DNA of 64,000 nucleotides from an uncultured Mesonia sp. (GCA_958296185.1 CATQIB010000025.1:1-64000); one strand, 5' to 3'; positions 46,113 to 55,145 are shown, numbered from the stretch's first letter. Notes: generated by a model from the sequence alone, not told the origin. Translations and numbers: made by a program.

Positions 46113-47153
46113 TTAAGATAAAAGGGTTAAATCCCAATCTTGGTTAGGATTATAAAATAATTGATCTTTTTGAACGTATAACGGACTAGCAATATTATTG
46201 GTAAACAAGCTACCTGTGCCCAAGCCTTGGGGCATTTCATTGTTTAATTGAAAAGTAAATTGTGCAATAGCATTTAGTCCTACATTGCTTTCTAAAGCAC
46301 TGGTGATCCACCATTTAATGTTTTTTTGCTCAGCGATTTCAATCCATTCACTTGAACCAGCAAAGCCTCCTACCAAGGTAGGTTTTAAAATGATGTACTG
46401 GGGTTGAATAGTCTTTAGCAACTCTTCTTTTGCAGGCCTTTGGGTTATTCCAATAAGCTCTTCATCTAATGCAATGGGTAAAGGAGTGGCAGCACATAGC
46501 GAAGCCATATCTTCTATTTGTTTCGCTTTTATGGGCTGCTCAATACTGTGCAGTTCATAGTCACTCAATCTTTTTAGCTTTTCCAACGCCTCTTGTGGTG
46601 AAAACGCCCCATTAGCGTCTACCCGAAGCTCTACATCGCTGGCTGTAAATTCTGATCGAATGTACTTAAGAAGTCGCAATTCTTCTTGAAAGTCTATTGC
46701 CCCTATTTTTAATTTGATACAGTAAAAACCTTGGTTTAATTTATCGGTGATTTGCTTTTTCATGAAGTTTTTATCACCCATCCAGATTAAACCATTGATG
46801 GTTATTCCTTGCTCTTTTTGCGTAAAAGCCGAAGGGAACAATTCAAACCCCGACTTTGATCGCAGTGAGGCAAATGCCATTTCTACACCAAAAAACAACG
46901 CTGGAAATTCGCTGAGTTGTGCTAATAATTGTTTTTCACCTAGATGAATATGCTCACAAACCCATTGTAATTTTTCCTCAAATTGCGGAACATCATCATA
47001 GCTTAATCCCTCAAACATACCGCATTCTCCATAACCTCTTTTACCCTGATGTTCAAGTATCAAAAACCAAGTATTTTTGATTTTTAAAACCCCACGAGAA
47101 GTACCTCCTGGGGTTTTAAATTGTAATGAATGTTTTATAAATCTTGCTTTCAA
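46113..47153 (-). CDS. menC: o-Succinylbenzoate synthase MenC
   Basis: This enolase-superfamily enzyme dehydrates SHCHC to o-succinylbenzoate. In the 346 residues I see the catalytic KLKIG (second Lys acid/base), metal ligands in LRVDANGAF and SIEQPI, DEEL, and the IILKPTLVGG segment with the opposite-face Lys. Its place between the hydrolase and CPBP genes in the men cluster supports MenC over related dipeptide epimerases. Confidence 0.92.
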   Translation of the reverse strand: MKARFIKHSLQFKTPGGTSRGVLKIKNTWFLILEHQGKRGYGECGMFEGLSYDDVPQFEEKLQWVCEHIHLGEKQLLAQLSEFPALFFGVEMAFASLRSKSGFELFPSAFTQKEQGITINGLIWMGDKNFMKKQITDKLNQGFYCIKLKIGAIDFQEELRLLKYIRSEFTASDVELRVDANGAFSPQEALEKLKRLSDYELHSIEQPIKAKQIEDMASLCAATPLPIALDEELIGITQRPAKEELLKTIQPQYIILKPTLVGGFAGSSEWIEIAEQKNIKWWITSALESNVGLNAIAQFTFQLNNEMPQGLGTGSLFTNNIASPLYVQKDQLFYNPNQDWDLTLLS

Positions 47154-47164
47154 TGAGTTTACTT

Positions 47165-47845
47165 TTAAATGCTTACACTTTCACCAACAGGCAACAAAAT
47201 CAATTCTTTCTTCTTCATTTTAAATTTTTCAAGTGCTAAGTCGTGGTCAATTTTAATCACATCAAAGGTATCATAATGACAACCTAATACTCTGTTGCAT
47301 TCAATAAAATCGCTTGCTAAAATAGCGTCATCTACGCCCATTGTAAAATTATCGCCAATAGGTAAAACAGCTAAATCCACTTGATGCCTCAAAGGGATTA
47401 ATTTCATATCGGCATGCAATGCAGTATCTCCCGCAATGTAAAGACATTTTTCATTGGCTTCAATGATGAATCCTCCGGGTTGCCCTCCATAACTACCATC
47501 TGGAAAAGAACTGGTGTGTACGGCATTTACATATTTTACGGTTCCAAAATCGAATTCCCAGCTACCACCGTGGTTCATAGGATGCACGTTAATACCTTTT
47601 GCTTGGTAGTGATTGGCAATCTCAAAATTACTCACCAAGGTGGCTTCATTTTGCTTAGCTATTGCTTCTGCATCTAAGGTATGATCTTGATGCGCGTGGG
47701 TTAGCAACACATAGTCGGCTTTTAAATCTTGTAAATCTACTTTCTCATTTGCCAAAGGATTACCCGTAATAAAAGGATCTACAATGATATGTTTACCATT
47801 GATCTCTAACGCGAGGGTATTTTGCCCGTAAAATGTAATTTTCAT
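47165..47845 (-). CDS. Metallo-beta-lactamase-fold hydrolase (UPF0173-like)
   Basis: The protein has 226 residues. The MBL motif THAHQDHTLD is present, with other metal ligands in MNHGGSWEF, YIAGDTALH and the C-terminal CHYDTFDVI. It is cytoplasmic. This family is labelled metal-dependent hydrolase with unknown substrate. Position between menC and menA suggests, but does not prove, a link to menaquinone synthesis, for example as a thioesterase. Confidence 0.88.
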   Translation of the reverse strand: MKITFYGQNTLALEINGKHIIVDPFITGNPLANEKVDLQDLKADYVLLTHAHQDHTLDAEAIAKQNEATLVSNFEIANHYQAKGINVHPMNHGGSWEFDFGTVKYVNAVHTSSFPDGSYGGQPGGFIIEANEKCLYIAGDTALHADMKLIPLRHQVDLAVLPIGDNFTMGVDDAILASDFIECNRVLGCHYDTFDVIKIDHDLALEKFKMKKKELILLPVGESVSI

Positions 47846-47933
47846 ATTCTTTTGTTTTTTTATTGTCTTAGCTGATGGCTAAAAATAAGCAATAGCACTT
47901 AGAATTTAAATGAATTAAAAAATTTATAACAAA

Positions 47934-48830
47934 TTAAATCCACGCCAGTAACAAATAAATTAGAGCAATTATAAAGGTACTTAAGGCAACTTTCTTTAAT
48001 TCTGGATCTAAAATTTTTGGCTCTTCGTGTTGTACCACGGTATATAGATGCTTAAATAGAAGTATAAATGGAATTAAAGCTAAATTATATTGAATAGGTA
48101 AATTGTAATTAAACAACAAAAGGCACAAAAAGGCTAACAAAATTAGACCAATATGGTAGTTTGTTGCTTTACGGATGCCCCATTTTACCACCAAAGTGTT
48201 TTTATTGGAATTGGCATCACTCAAACGATCTCGCATATTATTAAGGTTAAGTACTGCTACGCTCAAAGCTCCTACCGCAATGGCTGGTAAAAAATAAGTG
48301 AGTTTTATTTGATGCGTAAATAAAAAGGCACTACCTACCACAGCTACCAAACCAAAAAATAAAAATACAAAGACATCTCCTAAACCTCTATAACCGTATG
48401 CACTTTTACCAACGGTATATTTTATAGCAGCGGTTATGGCGGAAACTCCTAAAAAGAAAAATAATATACTTAGGCCAAAATTTTCACTCCCGAAAGCCGA
48501 ATAAATCAGTAAAACGGCAAAAGCTAAAGACAAAAGGCTACAAAAAATCATTCCTATTTTCATTTGCTTATCGGTAATGATGCCACTTTGTAGGGCTCGC
48601 ATTGGCCCCACCCGTTCTTCATTGTCGGTGCCTTTTATACCGTCACCATAATCGTTGGCAAAATTAGAAAGTATTTGCAAGCACAAGGTGGTACATAAAG
48701 CATAGATAAAAATAGAAAGTTGAAAATCTTTTTCAAGGTGAGCCAATACTGCTCCCAATAAAATTCCCGAAATAGATAAGGGTAAAGTACGTAAACGAGC
48801 GGCCTTAACCCAAGTGATAGCTTTTTGCAT
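47934..48830 (-). CDS. menA: 1,4-Dihydroxy-2-naphthoate polyprenyltransferase MenA
   Basis: This UbiA-superfamily membrane enzyme attaches the isoprenoid tail in menaquinone synthesis. The 298 residues have about eight membrane helices and the two Asp-rich motifs: NFANDYGDGIKGTD and NNMRDRLSDANSNK. It overlaps holA by one base, so the two are translationally coupled. Confidence 0.94.
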   Translation of the reverse strand: MQKAITWVKAARLRTLPLSISGILLGAVLAHLEKDFQLSIFIYALCTTLCLQILSNFANDYGDGIKGTDNEERVGPMRALQSGIITDKQMKIGMIFCSLLSLAFAVLLIYSAFGSENFGLSILFFFLGVSAITAAIKYTVGKSAYGYRGLGDVFVFLFFGLVAVVGSAFLFTHQIKLTYFLPAIAVGALSVAVLNLNNMRDRLSDANSNKNTLVVKWGIRKATNYHIGLILLAFLCLLLFNYNLPIQYNLALIPFILLFKHLYTVVQHEEPKILDPELKKVALSTFIIALIYLLLAWI

Positions 48831-49837
48831 TAGGCTCTTAATTTAATTAGCAGTTCTTTATACAACTCTGCTGCGGGTAAATTTTGTGCTCCTACTCCTT
48901 TCGCTTTCAAGTCGAGTTCGCGCAAACTTGCCACAATGGCACTTACACTTTTCATAGAATAAGCTTGAGCTCCCAAAGTAAAATCTTTAACAAAAAAGGG
49001 CGAAATACCCAGTGCACTAGCCACCTCATTGCGACTACTTTTATTTTTTAAACCATGAAATAGCAATAATTTTGAAAAGAAATTATATAAAACAGGGATA
49101 GTTTTTAATATGGGATGCTCTTTGCTGTTTTGGGCATAGTAATTTATAATTCTAAAGGCTTTTTTTTGGTCCCTATTAATCAGCGCTTTTTGAAGTTCAA
49201 AAGAGTTAAAATCTTTACTTATCCCTATATTCTCTTCAATTATGGCTGGAGTAATTAAACTGCCTTCTGGCAAAATAAGGCAAAGTTTATCGAGTTCATT
49301 ATTAATTTTACCTAAGCTAGTTCCTAAAAACTCAGCTAGAAGCATTGCCGATTTGGGTTCTATGCGGTAGCCTCTTCTCGCTACTTCCTCAATTATCCAC
49401 CCCGGCACCTTATCTTCATACAAGGGTTTACTTTCAATTACAACTCCTTCTTTCTTAATGTTTTTATATAACGCCTTGCGCTTATCGATACTTTTGTATT
49501 TATAACATAGAACTAAAATGGTGCTTTCTTGCAGTTGAGGGATAAAACTATCCAGATTATATATGCTCTTATTTAACTCTTGTGCCTCCTTAATAATAAC
49601 CACCTGATGTTCTGCCATCATGGGAAAGCGCTTCGATTCACTTATAATTTGATCTACCTCAATATCTCTTCCGTATAAAACCACTTGATTAAATGCGCGT
49701 TCATCTTCCGTAAGGGCATGTTGAGCTATATATTCGCTTATTTTATCAATATAATACGTCTCTTCACCCATAAGCAAATAAACCTTTTTAAAATTTCTTT
49801 GCTTCAAATCGCGAAGTACCGCGTTTATTTCTTTCAT
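48830..49837 (-). CDS. holA: DNA polymerase III delta subunit (HolA)
   Basis: The delta subunit opens the sliding clamp in the clamp loader. The 335-residue protein starts with KKVYLLMGEETYYIDKISEYI and has the AAA+-like fold with the LCYKYKSIDKRKALYKNI segment and a helical C-terminal collar domain. It is the first gene of the run leading into menA. Confidence 0.93.
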   Translation of the reverse strand: MKEINAVLRDLKQRNFKKVYLLMGEETYYIDKISEYIAQHALTEDERAFNQVVLYGRDIEVDQIISESKRFPMMAEHQVVIIKEAQELNKSIYNLDSFIPQLQESTILVLCYKYKSIDKRKALYKNIKKEGVVIESKPLYEDKVPGWIIEEVARRGYRIEPKSAMLLAEFLGTSLGKINNELDKLCLILPEGSLITPAIIEENIGISKDFNSFELQKALINRDQKKAFRIINYYAQNSKEHPILKTIPVLYNFFSKLLLFHGLKNKSSRNEVASALGISPFFVKDFTLGAQAYSMKSVSAIVASLRELDLKAKGVGAQNLPAAELYKELLIKLRA

Positions 49838-49915
49838 TCTCTTTAAATTAAAATTTGTTGCTGGCTTTCGCCGGATTTATTAAGCGATTAATAAGCAATG
49901 CACAGGCAAATTATA

Positions 49916-49923
49916 TATTTTTG
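49916..49923 (+). promoter_or_regulatory. Candidate -7 box of the HSDR_N gene
   Basis: TATTTTTG lies only five bases before the ATG. If it is used, the transcript would be nearly leaderless. Confidence 0.4.
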
Positions 49924-49928
49924 CTGCT

Positions 49929-50372
49929 ATGACAGCCTTAAATTTCCCCACCTATTCATTTAGGTTCAAAAATAAACAAAATAAAACAGCTATTTTTGAT
50001 AGTATTCGTAAAAAGTTTATAATACTTACGCCCGAAGAGTGGGTTCGACAACATGTGGTACATTACCTTCACTATGAAAAAAATTATCCATGGTCAATGA
50101 TCAATGTAGAAAAGCAGGTTTTGGTAAACCAGTTACCAAAACGCTATGATGTGGTAGGTTTTAAAAACACAGGAGATTTACAATTAATTGTTGAGTGCAA
50201 AGCACCCAACGTAAAAATTACCCAAGAAACCTTTGACCAAATTGCGCGGTATAACTTGAGTCTAAAAGCAGACTTCTTAATGGTTACCAATGGACTGTCG
50301 CATTATTTTTGCAAGATGGACTATAATAAGCAGCAATATCATTTTTTACCTGAACTCCCTATCTATAAATAA
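49929..50372 (+). CDS. Stand-alone HSDR_N (type I restriction R N-terminal-like) nuclease-fold protein
   Basis: The 147 residues match the N-terminal nuclease domain of type I restriction enzyme R subunits. The PD-(D/E)xK core is intact: D74 (KRYDVVGF) and E89-C-K91 (LIVECKAPN), followed by TFDQIARYN. No helicase, specificity or methylase gene is present. This single-domain form is common in Bacteroidota next to holA. It is therefore more likely a housekeeping nuclease or DNA-binding protein than a restriction remnant. Confidence 0.88.
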   Translation: MTALNFPTYSFRFKNKQNKTAIFDSIRKKFIILTPEEWVRQHVVHYLHYEKNYPWSMINVEKQVLVNQLPKRYDVVGFKNTGDLQLIVECKAPNVKITQETFDQIARYNLSLKADFLMVTNGLSHYFCKMDYNKQQYHFLPELPIYK

Positions 50373-50377
50373 AAGCA

Positions 50378-51376
50378 ATGAAAAAAGTAGCTGTAGCTGT
50401 GCTAAACTGGAATGGTCGTGATTTATTAAAGCGGTTTATACCCGATTTAATAAAGTATTCACCCGAAGCCACAATTTATGTTATTGACAATGCTTCTACA
50501 GATGATTCTGTAACTTTATTAAAAACCGATTTCCCCAGTGTAAAATGCATTCAACTCAGCTCAAATTTAGGATATGCCGGTGGTTATAATTTAGGTTTAA
50601 AACAAATCAATGAAGAAATCTTGGTGTTGCTCAATAGCGACGTTGCGGTTACTCCAAATTGGTTACAAGCCTTTTTAAATAGGTTTGATGAAAATGAACG
50701 CATAGGTATTCTACAACCTAAAATTAAAGATTTAAAAAATCCTACTTATTTTGAGTATGCTGGAGCAGCAGGAGGTTATATAGACCTATTGGGCTATCCC
50801 TTTTGTAAAGGAAGAATTTTTAATACTTTAGAAAAAGACGAAGGTCAATACAATTCAAATTATCCAATTTTTTGGGCAAGTGGTGCGTGTTTGGTAGTAC
50901 GCAATGATCTCTTTAAGCGTCTTGGTGGTTTTGATGAAGATTATTTTGCCCATCAAGAAGAGATAGATTTTTGTTGGCGTGCACAACTGCAAGGATTTTT
51001 AGTGGAGTACTGCTACCAAAGCGAAGTTTACCATTTAGGTGGAGCCACCTTAGCAAGTGCAAACCCTAAAAAAACATTTTTAAACTTCAGGAATTCTTTA
51101 TACAATTTATTAAAAAATCAATCTTTACAACATGCCCTAATCACCATTTTTATTCGAATGTTATTAGACGGATTGGCTGGATTTCAATTTTTAATTCAAG
51201 GAAAACTCAATCATTTCAAAGCTATATTACGAGCCCATTTTAGTTTTTATAAAAACTTTAATCATATCAACAAAAAACGTAAAAACATAAGTCACACTCA
51301 CCAAGTAAAACCGAGCAATTTCTCGATAGTTTTCAAGTATTATTTACAAAAAAAACATAAGTTTAATCAGTTGTAA
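50378..51376 (+). CDS. Glycosyltransferase family 2
   Basis: The protein has 332 residues. The GT-A motifs are VAVLNWNGRDLLKRF, DNASTDDS, LLNSDVAV (DXD position), WASGACLVVRNDLF and HQEEIDFCWRAQLQGF, as in rhamnosyltransferase-like GT2 enzymes. The basic C-terminal ~60 residues may bind the membrane. It is five bases after the HSDR_N gene. The acceptor is unknown. Confidence 0.9.
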   Translation: MKKVAVAVLNWNGRDLLKRFIPDLIKYSPEATIYVIDNASTDDSVTLLKTDFPSVKCIQLSSNLGYAGGYNLGLKQINEEILVLLNSDVAVTPNWLQAFLNRFDENERIGILQPKIKDLKNPTYFEYAGAAGGYIDLLGYPFCKGRIFNTLEKDEGQYNSNYPIFWASGACLVVRNDLFKRLGGFDEDYFAHQEEIDFCWRAQLQGFLVEYCYQSEVYHLGGATLASANPKKTFLNFRNSLYNLLKNQSLQHALITIFIRMLLDGLAGFQFLIQGKLNHFKAILRAHFSFYKNFNHINKKRKNISHTHQVKPSNFSIVFKYYLQKKHKFNQL

Positions 51377-51425
51377 GTTGCCATTAAAAATTTGTTAATC
51401 CGGTTTAAAGACTCGGTAAATTAAT

Positions 51426-51433
51426 TAACTTTG
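51426..51433 (+). promoter_or_regulatory. -7 promoter box of the OmpA lipoprotein gene
   Basis: TAACTTTG matches TAnnTTTG. It overlaps the ATG at 51431, showing that translation must begin at the downstream ATG (51464). Confidence 0.6.
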
Positions 51434-51463
51434 GCTTTTAAATTATACACAAATAAACATACT

Positions 51464-52309
51464 ATGAAACGTATTTTTTTAGCTACAGCAGCCATTACAT
51501 TATTGTTTTCTTCTTGTGTTTCTAAAAAGAAATATGCAGAATTAGAAGCCAAGCAACAAGAAACTAAAGATTTATTAAACACAGCAACTGTAAAACTTAA
51601 TTCTTGCCTTGAAGATAAAGAGTCTCGAATTAGTTCTTTAAATGAGCAAATTAGCATTCTTAAAAATACTAACTCTGCATTATTAAATAATCAAGGTGAT
51701 CTTGCTACACTATCTAAGAAAGGAGCAGAAAACTTAGAGCGATCATTAGAAAGCATTAGAGAAAAAGATTTACAAATCAAGACGATGCGTGATGCAATCA
51801 ACAAAAAAGATTCTGTCACTTTAGCTTTAGTGACCAGTTTAAAGGGAGCATTGGGCGACTTAAACGATGAAGATATCCAAATAAACGTAGAAAAAGGAGT
51901 AGTTTTTGTTTCTATATCTGACAAACTTTTATTTAGAAGTGGAAGTTACCAAGTTTCTAATCGTGCAAAAGAAGTGCTAGGCAAAGTAGCTAAAGTGGTT
52001 AAAAACAAACCAGATTTTGAGTTTATGGTTGAAGGCCATACCGATACCGACCCTATTAGCAATTCTTGTATAAAAGATAATTGGGATTTGAGTACAAAGC
52101 GCGCAACTTCTATTGTAAGAATCTTACAGAATGATTTTGGTGTAGACCCAGCTAGGATGACTGCTGCTGGCCGTGGAGAATATGTGCCTGTCGCTGGAAA
52201 TGATACAGCAAGCGGTAAAGCTGCTAACCGAAGAACGCGTATTGTAGTACTTCCTAAGTTAGATCAATTCTATAGTATGATTGAAGAAGGAATGAAAAAG
52301 GCTAAATAA
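51464..52309 (+). CDS. OmpA-family lipoprotein
   Basis: The protein has 281 residues. The lipoprotein signal MKRIFLATAAITLLFSSC has Cys18. A long coiled coil (about 25-120, KKYAELEAKQQETKDLL onward) leads to the OmpA peptidoglycan-binding domain (about 145-270: VEKGVVFVSISDKLLF, VEGHTDTDPI, LSTKRATSIVRIL, GRGEYVPVA, NRRTRIVVLPK). It probably ties the outer membrane to the cell wall. I chose the start by the lipobox and the promoter position. Confidence 0.92.
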   Translation: MKRIFLATAAITLLFSSCVSKKKYAELEAKQQETKDLLNTATVKLNSCLEDKESRISSLNEQISILKNTNSALLNNQGDLATLSKKGAENLERSLESIREKDLQIKTMRDAINKKDSVTLALVTSLKGALGDLNDEDIQINVEKGVVFVSISDKLLFRSGSYQVSNRAKEVLGKVAKVVKNKPDFEFMVEGHTDTDPISNSCIKDNWDLSTKRATSIVRILQNDFGVDPARMTAAGRGEYVPVAGNDTASGKAANRRTRIVVLPKLDQFYSMIEEGMKKAK

Positions 52310-52330
52310 GCTAAATTAGCTTAAACCAAA

Positions 52331-52356
52331 AAAACCTGAGTTTTCAACTCAGGTTT
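52331..52356 (+). terminator. Bidirectional terminator between OmpA and AIM24 genes
   Basis: The arms AAACCTGAGTT and AACTCAGGTTT enclose three bases, with A and T runs on either side. It serves the convergent genes. Confidence 0.8.
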
Positions 52357-52405
52357 TTTTTTACTTTATACATTTATCCGTAAAAAAATAATCGCTCTAT
52401 TATTT

Positions 52406-53212
52406 TTAAAATCTGTTATCTCCGTCAAGCAGATTTCCCAAACCACCTAAAATACTTCCTTCTCCTTTATCTTTTCCTCCTCCTTGAGGCGCTGCAGCAA
52501 ACACACGACTGGCTAATCTACTAAACGGTAAAGATTGGATGTAAACCGTACCTGGTCCTGTGAGCGTAGCAAACACCATTCCCTCTCCTCCAAATAAAGT
52601 ATTCCGAATACCTCCAACAAATTGAATATCATAGTCTATACTAGCATCAAAACCTATGATGCAACCAGTGTCGACTTTTAATTTTTCACCCGGAGCAAGT
52701 TCTTTAACCGCCGTAGTGCCGCCCGCGTGTACAAATACCATCCCATCACCCTCTAATTTTTGCATTATAAAACCTTCACCACCAAAAAAGCCTCTTCCAA
52801 TTTTTTTCGAGAATTCAATTCCGACTGATACCCCTTTAGCTGCACATAAAAAAGCATCTTTCTGACAAATAAACTTATGATTAAAACGGTTGAGATCTAT
52901 AGCTATTATTTTCCCTGGATATGGAGAAGCAAAACTTACCTTTTTTTTTCCGGTAACAACATTTTGAAAAGCAGTCATAAATAAGCTTTCCCCGGTTAAT
53001 AATCTTTTACCAGCGCCTAATACTTTGCCAAAAAAACCGTTATTCTTATCAGAACCATCGCCAAAAATGGTATCCATCTGAATTCCCTCATCCATCATCA
53101 TAAAAGAGCCAGCTTCGGCGACCACCGCTTCTTGCGGGTCTAGCTCTATTTCGACATATTGCATTTCTTCTCCAAAAATTTGAAAATCGATTTCGTGTGC
53201 GTTTCTTATCAT
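52406..53212 (-). CDS. AIM24/TIGR00266-family protein
   Basis: The protein has 268 residues. The family forms a double-psi-like beta barrel with glycine-rich turns. Visible are VAEAGSFMMMDEGIQMDT, KISFASPYPGKI-like text, GVEFSKKIGRGFFGGEGFIMQKLEG, VHAGGT and GGIRNTLFGGEGMVF. No signal peptide is seen. A biochemical role has not been set for bacterial members. The Gly-rich C-terminus ends GSILGGLGNLLDGDNRF. Confidence 0.9.
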   Translation of the reverse strand: MIRNAHEIDFQIFGEEMQYVEIELDPQEAVVAEAGSFMMMDEGIQMDTIFGDGSDKNNGFFGKVLGAGKRLLTGESLFMTAFQNVVTGKKKVSFASPYPGKIIAIDLNRFNHKFICQKDAFLCAAKGVSVGIEFSKKIGRGFFGGEGFIMQKLEGDGMVFVHAGGTTAVKELAPGEKLKVDTGCIIGFDASIDYDIQFVGGIRNTLFGGEGMVFATLTGPGTVYIQSLPFSRLASRVFAAAPQGGGKDKGEGSILGGLGNLLDGDNRF

Positions 53213-53406
53213 AGTGGTAGATTTTTATATTAAGTTTGATTTAGTTTTAGCAATGCTTGTAGTTAAAACGATTACATTTTTTCTTAAAGTCTCTAAAAAA
53301 ATGCGGTATCAATTACAAGCTTTTTATAATTATTAAATTACAACTATCTTGAACGAAAATTAGTCTTTTTTCACGTTATAACCATAAATTTTAAAAGATA
53401 AATAAA
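53213..53406. other. Intergenic stretch with nothing recognised
   Basis: About 190 AT-rich bases between the AIM24 gene and the deoD terminator. No gene or clear promoter was found. Confidence 0.4.
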
Positions 53407-53428
53407 AAACCTGCCGTGTGGCAGGTTT
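53407..53428 (-). terminator. Terminator of the trx-deoC-deoD operon
   Basis: The arms AACCTGCC and GGCAGGTT, with a GTGT loop and A/T runs, lie just past the deoD stop on the minus strand. Confidence 0.8.
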
Positions 53429-53452
53429 TTTTAACCAATGGTTATAAATAAC

Positions 53453-54151
53453 CTATGCTAATTCTAACGCAATTTCTATCATTTGATTAAAACTGCTAGC
53501 TCTATCTTCTTGAGAGGTTTCTGCTTTGGTAACCAAGGAGTCGGAAATGGTAAGAATAGCCAAGGCTTGAACATTAAATTTGGCTGCTATGGTATATAAG
53601 CCGGCGGTTTCCATCTCTACACATAAAACCCCATATTGCGCCCATTTTTTATAATAGTTGGGATCATCGTCATAAAAAACATCACCAGATAACACATTAC
53701 CGGCTTTAAAAGCAATATTCTTTTGCTTAGCTACTTCAACCGCCTTTAGAAATAAATCTGCGTTTGCTGTAGGAGCAAAAGTTGCCTGATCAAAGTTATT
53801 CTTGTTCATTCCAGAAGTAGTAGACGCCGCCATAGCTATAACAATATCACGCAAATCAATATTTTCTTGATAAGCTCCAGCCGAGCCTACCCGAATAAGT
53901 TTTTTAACTCCATAATCGCGAATCAACTCTGTACAATAAATCAAGGCCGAGGGTATACCCATACCTGTACCTTGCACCGAAATTCTTTTCCCTTGGAAAG
54001 TTCCAGTAAAACCTAGCATTCCTCTAACTTGATTATAGCATACTACATCTTCTAAAAAGGTTTCGGCAATCCATTTTGCTCGTAAGGGGTCTCCTGGCAG
54101 GAGAACAGTTTCGGCAATATCCCCTTCTTTTGCCTCTAAGTGAATACTCAT
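53453..54151 (-). CDS. deoD: Purine-nucleoside phosphorylase DeoD
   Basis: This hexameric-type PNP cleaves purine (deoxy)nucleosides to base and (deoxy)ribose-1-phosphate. The 232 residues show [38 protein letters not shown] (phosphate site), [12 protein letters not shown] and the catalytic Asp in TISDSL. It follows deoC by 3 bases, linking nucleoside cleavage with deoxyribose-phosphate use. Confidence 0.95.
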   Translation of the reverse strand: MSIHLEAKEGDIAETVLLPGDPLRAKWIAETFLEDVVCYNQVRGMLGFTGTFQGKRISVQGTGMGIPSALIYCTELIRDYGVKKLIRVGSAGAYQENIDLRDIVIAMAASTTSGMNKNNFDQATFAPTANADLFLKAVEVAKQKNIAFKAGNVLSGDVFYDDDPNYYKKWAQYGVLCVEMETAGLYTIAAKFNVQALAILTISDSLVTKAETSQEDRASSFNQMIEIALELA

Positions 54152-54154
54152 AAT

Positions 54155-54799
54155 TTAAATATCGGTTACTATTTTAATCCCTGAAGAGGTACCTATCCGT
54201 GTTGCTCCCGCTTCAATAAATTTTTCGGCGGTGGCGCGATCTCTTATTCCTCCACTTGCTTTTACTTCAGCCTGTTTTCCCACACAAGACTTCATTAATT
54301 TTACGTGCTCTAAAGTAGCTCCCGCACTTCCAAAGCCCGTTGAGGTTTTTACAAAATCGGCTTTAGCTGCCAAGGCCAACTCACAGGCTTTTACAATTTC
54401 CTCTTCTTTCAGGTAGCATGTTTCTAAAATAACCTTTAAAGTGCAATCACCTATAGCTTCTTTTACCGCAGCTATATCCATTTGCACGGCATGATAATTT
54501 CCTGATTTGAAATCGCCCAAATTCAGTACCATATCAATTTCTTGTGCACCATCTGCCACAGCCTGCTTGGCCTCAAAAACTTTAGCTTTGGTATGCATTG
54601 CCCCTAACGGAAAACCTACAACTGCTGCTACCTTTACATCAGAATCTTTTAAAAAACTTACGGCCTGTTTAACCCAACAACCGTTAACACAAATAGCAAA
54701 AAACTCATTTGCTTTGGCCTCTTTACATAGTTGTTCAATTTGCTGTAAGCTTGCCGTTGGTTTTAATAATGTATGATCTATATATTGTTTCAAACTCAT
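54155..54799 (-). CDS. deoC: Deoxyribose-phosphate aldolase DeoC
   Basis: DeoC splits 2-deoxyribose-5-phosphate into glyceraldehyde-3-phosphate and acetaldehyde. The 214-residue TIM barrel has IDHTLLKP, VVGFPLGAMHTKAKVFEA, the Schiff-base Lys in ADFVKTSTGFG and the second Lys in EVKASGGIRD. Its start overlaps the thioredoxin stop by 4 bases, so the two genes are coupled. Confidence 0.96.
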   Translation of the reverse strand: MSLKQYIDHTLLKPTASLQQIEQLCKEAKANEFFAICVNGCWVKQAVSFLKDSDVKVAAVVGFPLGAMHTKAKVFEAKQAVADGAQEIDMVLNLGDFKSGNYHAVQMDIAAVKEAIGDCTLKVILETCYLKEEEIVKACELALAAKADFVKTSTGFGSAGATLEHVKLMKSCVGKQAEVKASGGIRDRATAEKFIEAGATRIGTSSGIKIVTDI

Positions 54800-55095
54800 A
54801 AGTTAGATTGAATTAATTGTTTTAAGTCATTTGAAGATATAACTCCAGATTGACGCCAAACAGGATTAGCGTTTTTAAATAGAATTAAAGTAGGTACCCC
54901 ACGCACTTGAAACTTTTGAGCAAGATTTTGATTCTTGTCTACATCTATTTTTATTATTTTAACCGCTTCACCAACCTCTTTTTTCACCTCTTGTAAAATG
55001 GGGTTCAAGGCCTTACACGGCACACACCAAGTGGCATAAAAATCTACTAAAACAAGTTGTTTACCTTGTAGTAGCGAATTAAAATTAGTTTTCAT
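54796..55095 (-). CDS. Thioredoxin family protein
   Basis: The 99 residues are a classical small thioredoxin: ATWCVPCKALNPIL with a CVPC active site, KIDVDKNQNLAQKFQVRGVPTLILF with the cis-Pro, and no signal peptide. It is the first gene of the trx-deoC-deoD operon, an unusual pairing for which the sequence gives no explanation. Confidence 0.93.
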   Translation of the reverse strand: MKTNFNSLLQGKQLVLVDFYATWCVPCKALNPILQEVKKEVGEAVKIIKIDVDKNQNLAQKFQVRGVPTLILFKNANPVWRQSGVISSNDLKQLIQSNL

Positions 55096-55114
55096 AAATT
55101 TACGTGCTTATAGA

Positions 55115-55145
55115 CAAAGTTACTAAATTTAGTAGGTTGCTCAAA
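55115..55145 (-). promoter_or_regulatory. Promoter of the trx-deoC-deoD operon
   Basis: On the minus strand TTTG (55145-55142) and TAACTTTG (55122-55115) are 19 bases apart, a near-ideal Bacteroidota promoter 19 bases before the start. Confidence 0.75.

Noticed and set aside
49929-50372. Remnant of a type I restriction-modification system
   Set aside because: No hsdS, hsdM or helicase fragments are near, the nuclease residues are intact, and the neighbours are core genes.
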